Shown here one piece after another: positions 10,283 to 23,600 of a stretch of DNA of 64,000 bases. A program made the position numbers and the translations under genes. The DNA is from Halomonas sp. HAL1 (lineage in GTDB: Bacteria; Pseudomonadota; Gammaproteobacteria; Pseudomonadales; Halomonadaceae), in NCBI RefSeq assembly GCF_030544485.1, contig NZ_CP130610.1, positions 2,666,001 to 2,730,000 of the forward strand, written 5' to 3'. The notes beneath the pieces were generated by a model that saw only the letters and a list, made by a program, of their open reading frames with translations, had not been told where the DNA came from and ran no database searches. Within the stretch, counting starts at the first letter, position 1, and the number at the start of each line of letters is the position of its first letter.

Positions 10283-10320
10283 TGACAGCCGTCCAGTACG
10301 TGCAATTTAGTACGTGCAAT

Positions 10321-10343
10321 TACCGCCGACGCTGTCGGCGGTA
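10321..10343. terminator. 10-bp stem-loop between trxA and the AI-2E permease gene
   Basis: TACCGCCGAC (10321-10330), a 3-base loop, and GTCGGCGGTA (10334-10343) form a perfect 10-bp stem between convergent genes. A clear T run is missing on either strand, so it may rely on Rho or serve mainly as a 3' end. Just before it, AGTACGTGCAATT occurs twice (10295-10307 and 10309-10321). Confidence 0.55.
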
Positions 10344-10370
10344 GTGTTATCACTACTCTTTACCTCAACT

Positions 10371-11468
10371 TCAGCGCTTCCACGGCGGCAAGCTTGCGTC
10401 ACTCGCCCTACTATCCTTTATACGCCGCCTCCCAGGCCCTAGCAGCCGAGCGATCCAGCGTGTTTGTGGGTGGCTATCAAGCGCGATTTTAAGTGTCATT
10501 GTCAGCACCACCGAAAGTAACATCCCCGCCGCACCAAAGATCCAGCCCCACACGACCAACGATAAAAACGCCACAAAGGTGGAGAGCCCTAACGCCTGCC
10601 CCATTACCCGTGGCTCAATTAGGTTGCCAAGCACAAAGTTGATGACCAGATATGCCGATGCCAACAGCATCGCCTGAAACGCGCCGCCATCTTGGGCAAC
10701 CAGTAGTAACAACACCGGCGGTATGGCAGCCAGAGCAGAACCAATATTAGGAATGAAGTTTAGCGCAAAGGCTAACACCCCCCACAGCAGTGGAAATTCA
10801 ACACCAACAATCAAGCAAGAGAGCCAAACCAGCGCACCCGTGGCAAGGCTAATAACCGTCTTAACCGCAAGGTAGCGCTTTAGCGTTAAGCTGAATTCAC
10901 TGAAACGCTTCAAACTGGGCGCGGGATTTTCCAGTGCTCGAGATATTTTGTCGCGCACATTGAGCGTCTCAAACAGCATAAAGATAACCAGCAACCCAAC
11001 AATAATGCTCTGCATGAAGAGATTGCCAAGCTGGCTCAATAGCGCTGGCATCCAGGAGCCTTCATCCTCGCCTTCAAAGAGGGAGTTGATCTGGTCCGGG
11101 TTGATTGCTAATCCGCGTGAAGAGAGCGCATTAAGCAAGTTCCAATACTGTTCATACAGCCGAGACTCAATTTCCGGCAGCGCCGTCAAAAAAGTGCTAA
11201 AGCTGTTAACCACTAGCAGACCAATGAGCGAAATAAACGCCAGCAACACCATTAAGGTCAGAAAGGCCGACATTCGCATGCTCAGACCACAGCGGTGCAG
11301 CCACTGTACCGGCGAGGTACACACCACCGCGATAAATATCGCCAGTAGCAACGGCACCAGTAAATCAGCACCAACTTTCATTCCAGCAATAATCACCACC
11401 AACGCGGCAAGCGCCAAGGTGGCATTGAGCGGAATACTTCGGTAATCCTCATCAGACACGTTCGACAT
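10371..11468 (-). CDS. AI-2E family (PerM/YdiK-like) membrane permease
   Basis: A 365-residue polytopic inner-membrane protein of the AI-2E transporter family. Hydrophobic segments lie at about residues 15-55, 68-92, 152-172, 205-275 and 300-345. A periplasmic-type soluble stretch at about 95-150 contains the acidic SLFEGEDEGS. The conserved core LNFIPNIGSALAAIPPVLL and LIEPRVMGQALGLS are family signatures. The cargo of this branch is not established, and despite the name most members have no link to autoinducer-2. It is convergent with trxA and divergent from the SIMPL gene. Confidence 0.85.
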   Translation of the reverse strand: MSNVSDEDYRSIPLNATLALAALVVIIAGMKVGADLLVPLLLAIFIAVVCTSPVQWLHRCGLSMRMSAFLTLMVLLAFISLIGLLVVNSFSTFLTALPEIESRLYEQYWNLLNALSSRGLAINPDQINSLFEGEDEGSWMPALLSQLGNLFMQSIIVGLLVIFMLFETLNVRDKISRALENPAPSLKRFSEFSLTLKRYLAVKTVISLATGALVWLSCLIVGVEFPLLWGVLAFALNFIPNIGSALAAIPPVLLLLVAQDGGAFQAMLLASAYLVINFVLGNLIEPRVMGQALGLSTFVAFLSLVVWGWIFGAAGMLLSVVLTMTLKIALDSHPQTRWIARLLGPGRRRIKDSRASDASLPPWKR

Positions 11469-11699
11469 AATCTTTCCCTAGCCTGTTATTGGTACATAAT
11501 GGCTGCTTTGATCATAGTGCACAAACCGTGCAAACAATAAGCAACTGTTGTGCGTCCACTCTTCCTTGCTGAACTTTCTTTTCTACTACCCTTCCAAGTA
11601 GTGTCTGCCCTAACTTCTTGAAACAGCTTTTAAAACGATGATTTAACTTGGCGGCGCGGCTGTTCACTCACAGCTACCCCCTTACTAAGGAAGCCATTT

Positions 11700-14137
<2,438 letters not shown>

Positions 14138-15385
14138 GTGCAGGAAACAGCACAGCAAGGAAAATTTGCCTGGTGGCGACGAATCGCCCTATGGAAGAAA
14201 ATTCTCGCGGGCTTAGCACTGGGCATTTTGGCAGGTGCACTCTTGGGCGATGCCGCCAGCGTGTTTAAGCCAATCGGTGATATTTTTATCAACGCTATTA
14301 TGATGCTGATTGTACCGCTGGTGTTCTCCACCCTGGTGGTAGGCATTACCTCCATGCGTGACCCGCAGAAAATGGGCCGCATTGGTGCTCGTACGATTAC
14401 TCTCTATTTGATCACTACCGCCTTTGCTATCTCCATCGGTCTGGTACTTTCCACCTTGCTGCAGCCAGGTGTTGGGGTTGATTTAAGTTTTGACTCAGAA
14501 GTGGCCGCTAACGAAGCGCCATCGCTGGTCTCTATCCTGGTTAACTTAGTACCGCGTAACCCGCTGGACGCGCTGGCCAACGGCAACATTATGCAGATCA
14601 TTGTGTTTGCCATTGGTTTGGGTATTTCGCTGACGCTGATCGGCGATAAAGGCGAACCGGTCATGAAGGTCTTCGATAGTTTTGCCGAGGCAATGTACAA
14701 GCTCACCGGCATTGTGATGGCGTTCGCCCCTTTTGGCGTGTTTGGCTTAATCGCCCATGTCTCGGGCCAGTACGGATTAGAGATACTGCTGCCGCTGGCC
14801 AAGTTGATTGGCGTGGTCTACCTGGCCAGTATTCTTCACGTATTGGTGATCTACTCAGGCTTTATATCGCTGTTGGGTCGGCTAAACCCTATGCGCTACT
14901 TACAGGGCAGCCTGGACGCTATTGTAGTGGCGTTCTCGTCCGCTTCCTCTGCGGGCACTCTGCCTGTCTCTATCCGCTGCGCACAGAAAAACCTGGGGGT
15001 GTCTGAAGGGGTTTCAGGGTTTGTACTACCGGTAGGCGCCACCATCAACATGGATGGCACGGCGCTTTACCAGGGCGTGGTAGTGCTATTCATCGCCCAA
15101 ATGACTGGTACTGATTTGAGCATGATGGATTACGGCATGATCGTTGCCACCGGCACGCTGGCCTCTATCGGTACGGCGGGAGTACCGGGCGCGGGTCTAA
15201 TAATGCTATCGATTGTAATGGCACAGATTGGTCTGCCGCTGGAAGCCATCGCCGTAGTCGCGGGGATTGATCGAATACTGGATATGGCCCGTACCAGCGT
15301 CAACGTCGCGGGCGATTTAATGGTTACCACGCTGGTAGGTAAGAGCGAGGGTGAACTCAACGAAGAAGTTTATAATCGCCGCTAA
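14138..15385 (+). CDS. Dicarboxylate/amino acid:cation symporter (DAACS family)
   Basis: A 415-residue inner-membrane carrier of the GltP/DctA fold, importing glutamate, aspartate or C4-dicarboxylates with Na+ or H+. The Ser-rich hairpin (FSSASSAGTLP), the cation-site motif NMDGT in TM7, and the TM8 segment DRILDMARTSVNVAGD are all present. The GTG start at 14138 is chosen because AAGGAG lies 8 bases upstream and the protein then begins just before the first amphipathic helix; an ATG at 13997 would add 47 non-conserved residues. The substrate cannot be fixed from sequence. Confidence 0.88.
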   Translation: MQETAQQGKFAWWRRIALWKKILAGLALGILAGALLGDAASVFKPIGDIFINAIMMLIVPLVFSTLVVGITSMRDPQKMGRIGARTITLYLITTAFAISIGLVLSTLLQPGVGVDLSFDSEVAANEAPSLVSILVNLVPRNPLDALANGNIMQIIVFAIGLGISLTLIGDKGEPVMKVFDSFAEAMYKLTGIVMAFAPFGVFGLIAHVSGQYGLEILLPLAKLIGVVYLASILHVLVIYSGFISLLGRLNPMRYLQGSLDAIVVAFSSASSAGTLPVSIRCAQKNLGVSEGVSGFVLPVGATINMDGTALYQGVVVLFIAQMTGTDLSMMDYGMIVATGTLASIGTAGVPGAGLIMLSIVMAQIGLPLEAIAVVAGIDRILDMARTSVNVAGDLMVTTLVGKSEGELNEEVYNRR

Positions 15386-15417
15386 GTTTAGCGTTAGTAT
15401 TTATAGAGCGTATGAAG

Positions 15418-15446
15418 AGCGTCCGCTGTGGTTAGCAGCGGACGCT
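15418..15446 (+). terminator. 11-bp stem-loop after the symporter gene
   Basis: AGCGTCCGCTG (15418-15428), a 7-base loop and CAGCGGACGCT (15436-15446) form a perfect stem 33 bases after the stop. It is not followed by a T run, so it is a terminator-like 3' end hairpin. Confidence 0.5.
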
Positions 15447-15545
15447 GCGTCTCCCCTGTTCCATCTCCCCTCATACTGCGGTTGTGATTCATGCGATTTC
15501 TCGGCAACCTATTGCTAATTCACTCTTAAGCCGAGCACTGTTGCC

Positions 15546-16136
15546 ATGTCTACTGCCTTTGATCAAACGCTTGCCGCCATTGATGCTTTGCATGCCGAGG
15601 ATCCGCGCTCCACGACGCTTGCCTATGGCACCTCCATGCCCCAGGAGCTGGCCTACGCCCAGCGTATGAGTGACTGGTTAGACCGCGTTCACGATGCCCC
15701 AGATGAAGTGCTGCGCCTGGCCGTTCGCGCCCAGCACTTGCAGCGCTGGTTAGTGCCGCGCGATGAGTACCCCGAAGGGCGTGTGGGTTATTTAACCTGG
15801 CGGCGCGATCAGGGAATTCGTGCTGGCGATACTACCGCCCAACTGATGCGCGACGCAGGCTATGCAGACCAAGACGCCGCCCGAGCCGCAACGATGATTG
15901 GCAAGAAAGGCTTAGGCCGCGACCCAGACGTACAAGCGCTGGAAGATTGCGCCTGCCTGGTGTTTCTAGAGAACTACTTTGCTGACTTCTCGCGTAAGAT
16001 AGAGCACGACCACATGGTGCGTATTGTGCAGATGACCTGGCGCAAAATGTCGCCCCGTGCCCACGAACTGGCGCTAGCACTGCCGATGTCAGACGCCTCA
16101 GCAGCGCTGGTAAAAGAAGCCCTGGGTGTTGAGTAA
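15546..16136 (+). CDS. DUF4202 family protein
   Basis: A 196-residue soluble protein matching the DUF4202 family by its full-length pattern: an N-terminal Asp-rich region, AVRAQHLQRWLVPRDEYPEGRVGYLTWRR in two parts near residues 60-88, and EDCACLVFLENYFADF near 137. The conserved His, Arg and acidic residues suggest an all-helical, possibly metal-dependent HD-like hydrolase, but no function is known. There is no signal peptide. It lies 90 bases before ydiJ on the same strand and could be co-transcribed with it. Confidence 0.8.
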   Translation: MSTAFDQTLAAIDALHAEDPRSTTLAYGTSMPQELAYAQRMSDWLDRVHDAPDEVLRLAVRAQHLQRWLVPRDEYPEGRVGYLTWRRDQGIRAGDTTAQLMRDAGYADQDAARAATMIGKKGLGRDPDVQALEDCACLVFLENYFADFSRKIEHDHMVRIVQMTWRKMSPRAHELALALPMSDASAALVKEALGVE

Positions 16137-16226
16137 GGCGTTACCGTAAGATGCAGCTGAGCAGTCACTGCGGTAAAGTAGCCGTCTTCTTTTTTTGCGC
16201 CCCCGGCACTGACGGCTTGCTCAACT

Positions 16227-19200
16227 ATGATTGCATCCTTGGATACCCGTACCGCCCCGTTTGAACGCTTGGGAAATTCGTATGTACGTTTTCTACAAGC
16301 CCTCAAGACTCGGGGGTTTGAGGGCGAAATTGCCCCCGACTATGCCAACCGCACGGTGCTGGCGACGGATAACTCGATTTACCAGCGCCTGCCCCAGGCG
16401 GCGGTCTACCCCAAGCATGCCGAAGACCTAGAACGCATCACCCGGCTGGCGGCACAAACCTCCCACCGAGGCATTGTGTTGACCCCGCGTGGCGGCGGCA
16501 CCGGCACCAACGGCCAGTCGCTCACCGACGGCATCGTGGTGGACGTATCACGCCACATGAACAATATCCTCGAGATCGACACTGAAAACCGTCGAGTGCG
16601 CGTTCAGGCCGGGGTGGTGAAAGACCAGCTCAATGCTGCGCTCAAGCCCCACGGGCTGTTTTTCGCCCCGGAGCTTTCGACCTCCAACCGCGCCACCATC
16701 GGCGGCATGATCTCCACTGATGCCAGCGGCCAGGGCAGCTGCGAATACGGTAAAACCCGCGATCATGTGTTGGAGCTCGATACTATTCTGATCGGTGGAA
16801 AGCACCTGCACAGCCGTGTGCTAACACAGGATGAAGAGCAGTCTGAGTGCCAGCAAGAAGGGATTCTTGGCCGCGTACATACCACCGCCGCCGCCATTAT
16901 CGACCAGCAGCGCGACTTGATTGCGGCCAAATTCCCCCCGCTCAACCGCTGCTTAACCGGCTACGACTTAGCCCACCTGCGCGATGGCGAGGGGCAGCTC
17001 AACCTCAACAGCCTGCTGTGCGGCTCGGAAGGCTCGCTGGGCTTTTTAAACGAAGCCGTCCTCAATGTATTGCCGATTCCCAAGCACTCCACCCTGGTCA
17101 ATGTGCGCTATACCAGCTTTATGGATGCGTTGCGGGATGCCAAAGCATTAATGACTACCAGGGCGCGACCTACCTCGATTGAAACCGTCGATGACACCGT
17201 GCTGCAGCTAGCCATGGAGGACTTCGTCTGGGACAGCGTAGCGGAGTTCTTCCCAGCGACCGCTAACACGGCGATTCGCGGTATTAACCTGATCGAATTT
17301 AATGACGACGATGAGAGCGCCCTCGCCGAGCGGGTGCGCACCTTCACCGACCACCTAAGCCAAGACACCACCGTTGAGCGCCTGGGTTACACCCTGGCTG
17401 AAGGGCGCGGGCAGATCCAGAAAGTCTACGGTATGCGCAAACGCTCGGTGGGTTTGCTCGGCAACGTTCAGGGTGAGAAACGGCCGATTCCGTTTGTGGA
17501 AGATACCGCCGTACCGCCAGAGCACTTGGCGGACTTTATCGCTGAGTTCCGCGCCGCGCTGGATGCCCGAGGGCTCTCCTACGGGATGTTTGGCCATGTA
17601 GACGCCGGCGTACTCCATGTGCGCCCCGCTATCGATATGAAAGATCCCGAGCAGGAAAAACTGATTCGCGCGGTGTCCGATGAAGTGGCCGCGCTTACCC
17701 AGAAATATGGTGGCCTGCTATGGGGCGAACACGGTAAAGGCGTGCGCTCTGAGTACGCGCCTAAGTTCTTTGGCGAGCTCTATCCCAGTCTTCAGCGGGT
17801 AAAAGCGGCCTTTGACCCCTATAACCAGCTCAACCCTGGCAAGATTGCTTCGCCCGCCGAAAGCGGCGAGCTAATCGCCAAGGATAGCGACCCCGATTTG
17901 TTGAAGGTCGATGGCGTGCCCATGCGCGGTCAGTTTGACCGCACCATCGACGAGCGTGCTTGGCAGGCCTACGACGCTGCGGTTTACTGTAATGGCAACG
18001 GCGCCTGCTACAACTACGACCTTGACGATCCCATGTGCCCGTCATGGAAAGCGACGCGGGATCGCCGCCACTCGCCCAAAGGCCGCGCCAGCCTGATCCG
18101 CGAATGGCTGCGCCTGCAGACCCAGGCGGGGATCGACGTTGTTGAGGAGTCGCGTAAGAAAAAAGCCGAGGGCAGCTGGGGCTTTATTAAAAGCTTTCCG
18201 CTGCGGGTGGCGAACACTCTCAGCCGCAAGCAGCACCACGACTACTCCCATGAAGTGTATGACGCTATGGCGGGCTGTTTGGCGTGTAAGTCCTGCGCGG
18301 GGCAGTGCCCGGTTAAGGTCAACGTCCCCCAGTTTCGGTCTCAGTTTTTAGAGGTCTACCACGGCCGCTACCTGCGCCCGCTGCGCGACTACGTGATCGG
18401 CGGCACCGAATTTATGTTGCCCGCCCTGGCCAAGGCGGCGCCGCTGTATAACGCCGTGATTGGCCAGCGCTGGGTAGAGCAACTGATGCGCCGAACCTTG
18501 GGCATGAGCGATTCACCGGCGCTTTCACGAGCCAGCGTTAAAAAGCAGCTGAACGCCTGGGGCGTCGCCGAGGCAACGCCGCTCTCGCTGGCCCTGTTAA
18601 CCGAACAGCAGCGCGCTAACAGCGTGATTATTGTGCAGGACGCCTTCACCACCCACTTTGAAGCCAAGCTGGTGATGGACGTGGTGGAGCTACTCTCGCG
18701 TCTCAATCTACGCGTGTTCGTGATGCCCTATTCGGCGAACGGCAAACCCCTCCAGGTACAGGGCTTCTTGGGCGCCTTCGAGCGCACCGCCGCCAGGCAA
18801 GCCGAGCGGCTACGCACGTTGGCCCGCTTTGATATCCCCATGGTGGGCATCGACCCGGCGATGACCCTCACCTATCGCCAGGAGTACGTCAAAGCGTTAG
18901 GCCATGAAGCCGTGCCGGAGGTGCTGATGCTGCAGGAGTGGCTGGCGACCCGCATCAATACGCTAGCGCCCACCCCGCTTAAGCTAACCGACCCCGGCTT
19001 TAAGCTGCTCTCCCACTGCACCGAGAAAACCAACGCGCCGGGCAGCCCTAAAGCATGGCAGCAAGTGTTCTCGGCGTTTGGGTTAGAGCTTGAGCTGATG
19101 GCCACCGGCTGCTGCGGTATGTCAGGCACCTACGGCCACGAAACCCGCAACGCCACTACATCAAAAACCATTTACGCCCAGTCGTGGCAACCCCAGGTGG

Positions 19201-19328
19201 AAACCAAAGAAAACGCAGGCAAGCTACTGGCTACTGGATACTCCTGCCGCAGCCAGGTGAAGCGCTACTCCGAACAAGATCTGCTACACCCTTTGCAAGC
19301 ACTACTGATTGCTTTAAAGCGCAGCTAA
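16227..19328 (+). CDS. ydiJ: YdiJ-type FAD/Fe-S dehydrogenase (D-2-hydroxyglutarate dehydrogenase-like)
   Basis: A 1033-residue fusion protein close in length and collinear with E. coli YdiJ. Residues about 45-280 are the FAD-binding PCMH domain (LTPRGGGTGTNGQ, SNRATIGGMISTDASGQG). About 290-560 is the oxidase C domain with GHVDAGVLHVRP and WGEHGKG. About 590-720 is a ferredoxin-like segment with CLACKSCAGQCP. The C-terminal part has CCG-type motifs (SHCTEK, ATGCCGMSGTYGHE). YdiJ relatives oxidise D-2-hydroxyglutarate or related 2-hydroxyacids and pass electrons to the respiratory chain or a soluble acceptor; the exact substrate here is inferred. The ribosome site is weak. Confidence 0.9.
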   Translation: MIASLDTRTAPFERLGNSYVRFLQALKTRGFEGEIAPDYANRTVLATDNSIYQRLPQAAVYPKHAEDLERITRLAAQTSHRGIVLTPRGGGTGTNGQSLTDGIVVDVSRHMNNILEIDTENRRVRVQAGVVKDQLNAALKPHGLFFAPELSTSNRATIGGMISTDASGQGSCEYGKTRDHVLELDTILIGGKHLHSRVLTQDEEQSECQQEGILGRVHTTAAAIIDQQRDLIAAKFPPLNRCLTGYDLAHLRDGEGQLNLNSLLCGSEGSLGFLNEAVLNVLPIPKHSTLVNVRYTSFMDALRDAKALMTTRARPTSIETVDDTVLQLAMEDFVWDSVAEFFPATANTAIRGINLIEFNDDDESALAERVRTFTDHLSQDTTVERLGYTLAEGRGQIQKVYGMRKRSVGLLGNVQGEKRPIPFVEDTAVPPEHLADFIAEFRAALDARGLSYGMFGHVDAGVLHVRPAIDMKDPEQEKLIRAVSDEVAALTQKYGGLLWGEHGKGVRSEYAPKFFGELYPSLQRVKAAFDPYNQLNPGKIASPAESGELIAKDSDPDLLKVDGVPMRGQFDRTIDERAWQAYDAAVYCNGNGACYNYDLDDPMCPSWKATRDRRHSPKGRASLIREWLRLQTQAGIDVVEESRKKKAEGSWGFIKSFPLRVANTLSRKQHHDYSHEVYDAMAGCLACKSCAGQCPVKVNVPQFRSQFLEVYHGRYLRPLRDYVIGGTEFMLPALAKAAPLYNAVIGQRWVEQLMRRTLGMSDSPALSRASVKKQLNAWGVAEATPLSLALLTEQQRANSVIIVQDAFTTHFEAKLVMDVVELLSRLNLRVFVMPYSANGKPLQVQGFLGAFERTAARQAERLRTLARFDIPMVGIDPAMTLTYRQEYVKALGHEAVPEVLMLQEWLATRINTLAPTPLKLTDPGFKLLSHCTEKTNAPGSPKAWQQVFSAFGLELELMATGCCGMSGTYGHETRNATTSKTIYAQSWQPQVETKENAGKLLATGYSCRSQVKRYSEQDLLHPLQALLIALKRS

Positions 19329-19438
19329 AATTTGTACAAACACTAAACCTTGTATAACGTTGAGGGAGCTAACGGCGTGCAGTGTAAAAAGCTGTCACGC
19401 TGTTCATTGACTGCAGGGAGCCTCTTATTAACGTAATG

Positions 19439-19546
19439 AGCGCAGGCCAGACAAGGCAAAAATCAACGAAAAAGCGGAGTTTACGAATTGTAAATGAGCA
19501 TTTTGAGGTGGTTTTTAACGCCGTATGGGCAAGCGCAATAGTTAAT
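19439..19546. repeat. Putative dispersed extragenic hairpin element
   Basis: Between ydiJ and the RND operon lies a roughly 100-base imperfect hairpin. Its centre is TTTAC-GAATT-GTAAA (19480-19494). The flanks CAAGGCAAAAATCAACG and TGGTTTTTAACGCCGTATG are largely complementary. It resembles intergenic repeats that I recall from marine gammaproteobacterial genomes, but only one copy is in this window, so its repetitive nature is not shown here. Confidence 0.4.
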
Positions 19547-19575
19547 CAGAGGTTTCCTATTTATCAGGAGCTGCC

Positions 19576-20637
19576 TTGTTGTTTCTACTTTCCTCCCTGG
19601 CTCGCCTAGGCGCAGGCGCTGTTCTAACCCTTAGCCTAGCATCCCTCGCTATCGCTCAGGAAAACCGTGTTGAGACGCAGGTGGTGGCTGACTCTCCGCG
19701 GATAGAGGTGTTGCCGTTGACCGGCAGCGTCAGTGCCCCACGCACCTCACAACTATCAAGCGCTGAAGCGGGTCAGGTCAGCGAGCTAACGGTTGAGATG
19801 GGCGACACAGTCACTCAAGGCCAGCCCCTTTTATCACTTGATACCCGCGATATTAGCCTGGAAAGCCAGCGTGCCCGAGCGGATCTAGCCCAGGCCGAAG
19901 CCGAGCGCGATGAGGCGCAACGCTTAGTGAGCGAAGCCAACCAGCTTTCGGCGCAAAACTTTGCCGCCAGCGACCGCCGCCAGCGTGAAAGTGCTTTGGC
20001 GGCTGCCCAGGCCACCCTCGAAGCGCGCCGAGCCGACTACGAGCTGGCCCAGTTGCAGTTGGAGCGTCATCAAATACGCGCCCCTTTTGACGGCATGGTC
20101 ACTCACCGGGAGAGCAATGTTGGTGAGTGGGTTAACCCCGGTGACAACCTGCTTACCTTGGTCGATTTAGCTTCTCTTCGCTTGGATTTCTCGGTGCCGC
20201 TCTCCGCCTACCAGCGCTTTGAGGGCTCTCAATTAGAGGTACGCTTAGAAGGCAGCGATCAATGGCATCCGGCGCGCACCCTCGCGCGTATTCCCCTCGA
20301 TGCCAGCTCAAGGCAGTTTCTGCTGCGTGCGGCACCTGAAACGCCACTTGAAATGCTGCCGGGGATGGCCGTGGAAGGACGTTTGCAACTTAACGGCGAA
20401 AGCAGCCCCAGCGTGCCGCGGGATGCCCTCATTCGCCGCCCGGATGGCAGCGTTAGCGTTTGGCTGGCCCGCCAAACCGATGATACTTGGCAGGCGTTCG
20501 AACAACGGGTTGAGATCGGCAGTAGCTACCAGGGCGAGGTCGCCGTCAATGAGGGCCTATCAGCGGGAGACCGCGTGATCGTTGTCGGTAATGAGCGGCT
20601 TGAAGAGGGACAAAACGTGTCCTTGAGCGACGACTAA
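19576..20637 (+). CDS. RND efflux periplasmic adaptor (membrane fusion protein)
   Basis: A 353-residue HlyD/AcrA-type adaptor joining an inner-membrane RND pump to an outer-membrane channel. A signal peptide ends near residue 27 (SLAIAQ-E). A lipoyl-type half motif (SAEAGQVSELTVEMGDTV), a coiled-coil hairpin at about 95-155, and the second half (APFDGMVTHRESNVGEWV) follow, then beta-barrel and membrane-proximal domains. Translation starts at TTG 19576, five bases after AGGAG; a second TTG follows at once. The permease starts 17 bases later. No outer-membrane factor is encoded nearby. Confidence 0.88.
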   Translation: MLFLLSSLARLGAGAVLTLSLASLAIAQENRVETQVVADSPRIEVLPLTGSVSAPRTSQLSSAEAGQVSELTVEMGDTVTQGQPLLSLDTRDISLESQRARADLAQAEAERDEAQRLVSEANQLSAQNFAASDRRQRESALAAAQATLEARRADYELAQLQLERHQIRAPFDGMVTHRESNVGEWVNPGDNLLTLVDLASLRLDFSVPLSAYQRFEGSQLEVRLEGSDQWHPARTLARIPLDASSRQFLLRAAPETPLEMLPGMAVEGRLQLNGESSPSVPRDALIRRPDGSVSVWLARQTDDTWQAFEQRVEIGSSYQGEVAVNEGLSAGDRVIVVGNERLEEGQNVSLSDD

Positions 20638-20654
20638 AGGAGTCTGCCCTACCT

Positions 20655-23600
20655 ATGTTTGCCGCCATTATTCGTCACGGCATCTTGGTTAGCGTTATTA
20701 CGCTGATCCTGCTGATTTTGGGTATCGCTGCCATCTGGCGCATCCCGGTGCAGATGATTCCCGACCTGGAAACCCGCGTAGTGGGTATCGAGACGCAGTG
20801 GCCGGGGGCCACGCCGCAGGATATTGAAAAGGATATCTTGATCGAGCAGGAGGAGTTCCTGCGCAATGTCCCCAACCTACAGCGCATGGAGTCGACCGCC
20901 AGCAGCGGCAGCGCCGAAATCGAGCTTGAGTTCCCGTTTGGCGTCGATCTCACCGAAACCTTGATTCGGGTTAACAACGCGCTAAGCCAGGTGCCCTCCT
21001 ACCCCAATAACGTTGACCAGCCACGTATCGTCGCCAACTCCTTTTCCGCCAACGCCTTTATGTACTTTAACGTTGGCCCTCGGGAGGGCAATCCGCGCCA
21101 GCTCGTTATACCGGCCATGCGCGACTATCTGGAAGATAATGTCCGCCCGCGCCTGGAGAGCGTTGCTGGCGTATCGGAAGTCACGGTTTCCGGTGGCGCC
21201 GAGCGGCAAATGCAGCTGCTGATCAACCCAGAGGCGCTAGCCGCCCGTGAACTGAGTATCGCTGATATTCAGGACGCCCTTCAGGCCCGCAACCAGGATG
21301 TCTCCGGCGGTAACCTAGAGAGCGGCAAACGCCGCTACCTGCTGCGTACCGTGGGCCGTTTTGAGGATGTGGAGAGCCTTGAAGCGCTGATCCTCATCCG
21401 CGACGGCGACGCGGTTACCCGGCTGAGCGATGTTGCCGAGGTGCGCCAATCCTACGCCGAACTCAGCTCTCGCTCCTACAGCGCAGATGGACAGCCGGTA
21501 TTGAGCGTGCAGGTGCGCCGGGAACCGGGCGCCAATGTGATCGACATCAAGCGCGCCATGCTCGACGAAGTCGCGGCGCTGAATGAAGGCTTGCTAGCCG
21601 AGCAAGGCATGCGCATGACGCTCTCCAGCGATGACGTGCGCTACGTGGAGTCGTCGATTGCCAATGTCTGGGTCAATCTGGGCCTGGGGGCGCTGTTTGC
21701 TACCCTGGTGATGTACGCTTTCCTGCGCTCCGCCCGCGCGACCCTGGCCGGGGTCATCGGCATTCCCATCTGCACCATCGCCGCCTTTCTAGGTCTACTG
21801 CTGGCAGGGCGCACGCTCAACGTCATTTCGCTGGCGGGTGTCGCTTTCGCCATTGGCATGACGATAGACAACACCATCGTCGTGCTGGAGAGCATTGAGA
21901 CCCAGCGCCGCCGTGGCCTAGCACGCTTTGAAGCGGCCCTTGAGGGCGTCAAGCAAGTGTGGCCCGCAGTGCTCGCGTCAACGCTGACCACTATTTTAGT
22001 CTTTGTGCCCATCTTCTTTATTCAACAGGAAGCCGGGCAGCTCTACTCCGATATTGCGGTGGCCATCTCGACCTCGATTATTGTCTCGATGGTGGTCGCC
22101 ATTACCGTTATTCCCACCCTGGGCGCGCATATCGATTTTCGCGGTAAGGAGAGTACTTCGACCTCACCGCCGCGCTGGGTACGCGGCTGCCTGTGGGTGG
22201 TGGATGGCATGATTCGCACCACTTCCCGGCGCTTTCTAGCTATCGTGCTGGGCATTGTGGGGGGTATCGGCATTTTTGTCTGGCTGACGCCCCCGGCGGA
22301 GTACCTGCCCGAAGGCGAAGAAGCCAAAACCTTTGCCAGTATGAACGCCCCGGCGAGTTACAATCTGGCCACCATGGATGCAATTGCCCAAACCCTGCAG
22401 CGGGAGCTGGAGACCCATGTGGGCGCGGAGCCTGAGCGCTTCGAGGGCGGCGAGACCGACATCCCGCCGATTCGCACCATGGGCATTCAAGCCGAAGCAC
22501 AGAGCCTGCGGATCATTGCGGAAACCATCGATCCCACCCATATTGAAGCCTTGATGGACGCCCTCACCCGGCGCTTTGAGAAATACCCGGACATGCGCGC
22601 CTTTGCCGCCCGCGGCTCGATTATCTCCAGCAATGACGGCGGTACGCGGAGTATCACGCTGGATATTGCCGGCAATGATCTGAACGAACTCTACACCACC
22701 GCCAATGCGATTTATCAGCGCGCCGAGACAGTGTTCGACAACCCGCGCATTCAGTCGCGGCCCTCCGCTCTGGATCTTGGTCAGCCGCTAATTGAGGTAT
22801 ATCCCAATTGGGAGCGCGCCGCAGAAGTCGGCCTTGATACCAATACCCTGGGCACCACCGTCGCGGTGCTCACCAACGGTGCCTACCTGGATGACTTTTA
22901 TCTCGACGATGAAAAAATTGACCTTTACGGCTACGGCCCCGAGGCAGGCGATATCGACCTGGATGCCCTCGCCACCCTGCCCATCTATACCCCTTCTGGG
23001 GTAAGCGTTCCGCTCAATACCCTCGCCGATATTCGCGAGACAGTGGGTACGGCTACGCTGCGGCGGGTAGATGGTCGCCGCAGCGTTACGCTAGACGTTA
23101 TTCCACCCCGCAGCGTGGCGCTGGAAGCCGGTATCGAGCAAATGCAGCGCGAGGTGATCGAGCCACTACGCAATGAGGGCGCAATACCCGCGAACATTAA
23201 CGTCAGCGTGACCGGCGCGGGAGATCAGTTAGACGCCACCCGCCAGGCACTTACCGGCAATGCGCTAATCGCGTTAGCGATTGTTTATCTGCTGCTGGTG
23301 GCGATTTTTGCCCACTGGGGTTACCCATTGCTTATTCTCGCCACTATTCCGTTAGGTGCCGCTGGCGGGATAGTGGGGCTCTGGCTGATGAATACCGTGG
23401 GCGCGCAGCTGCCGAAAATTGGCTTGAATGCCATCAGTCAGCCGTTTGATATGATCACCATGCTGGGCTTTTTAATTCTGATGGGGACAGTCGTCAACAA
23501 CCCGATACTGGTGGTTCATCAGGCGAGGGAGAATCTACGCTCGGCGAGCATGGGAGTGCGGGAAGCCGTTCAACAGGCGGTAGAGAGCCGCTTACGGCCG

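Noticed and set aside
10295..10321. 13-base direct repeat after trxA as a mobile-element footprint
   Set aside because: Only two short copies, no flanking inverted repeats or transposase; more likely local slippage.
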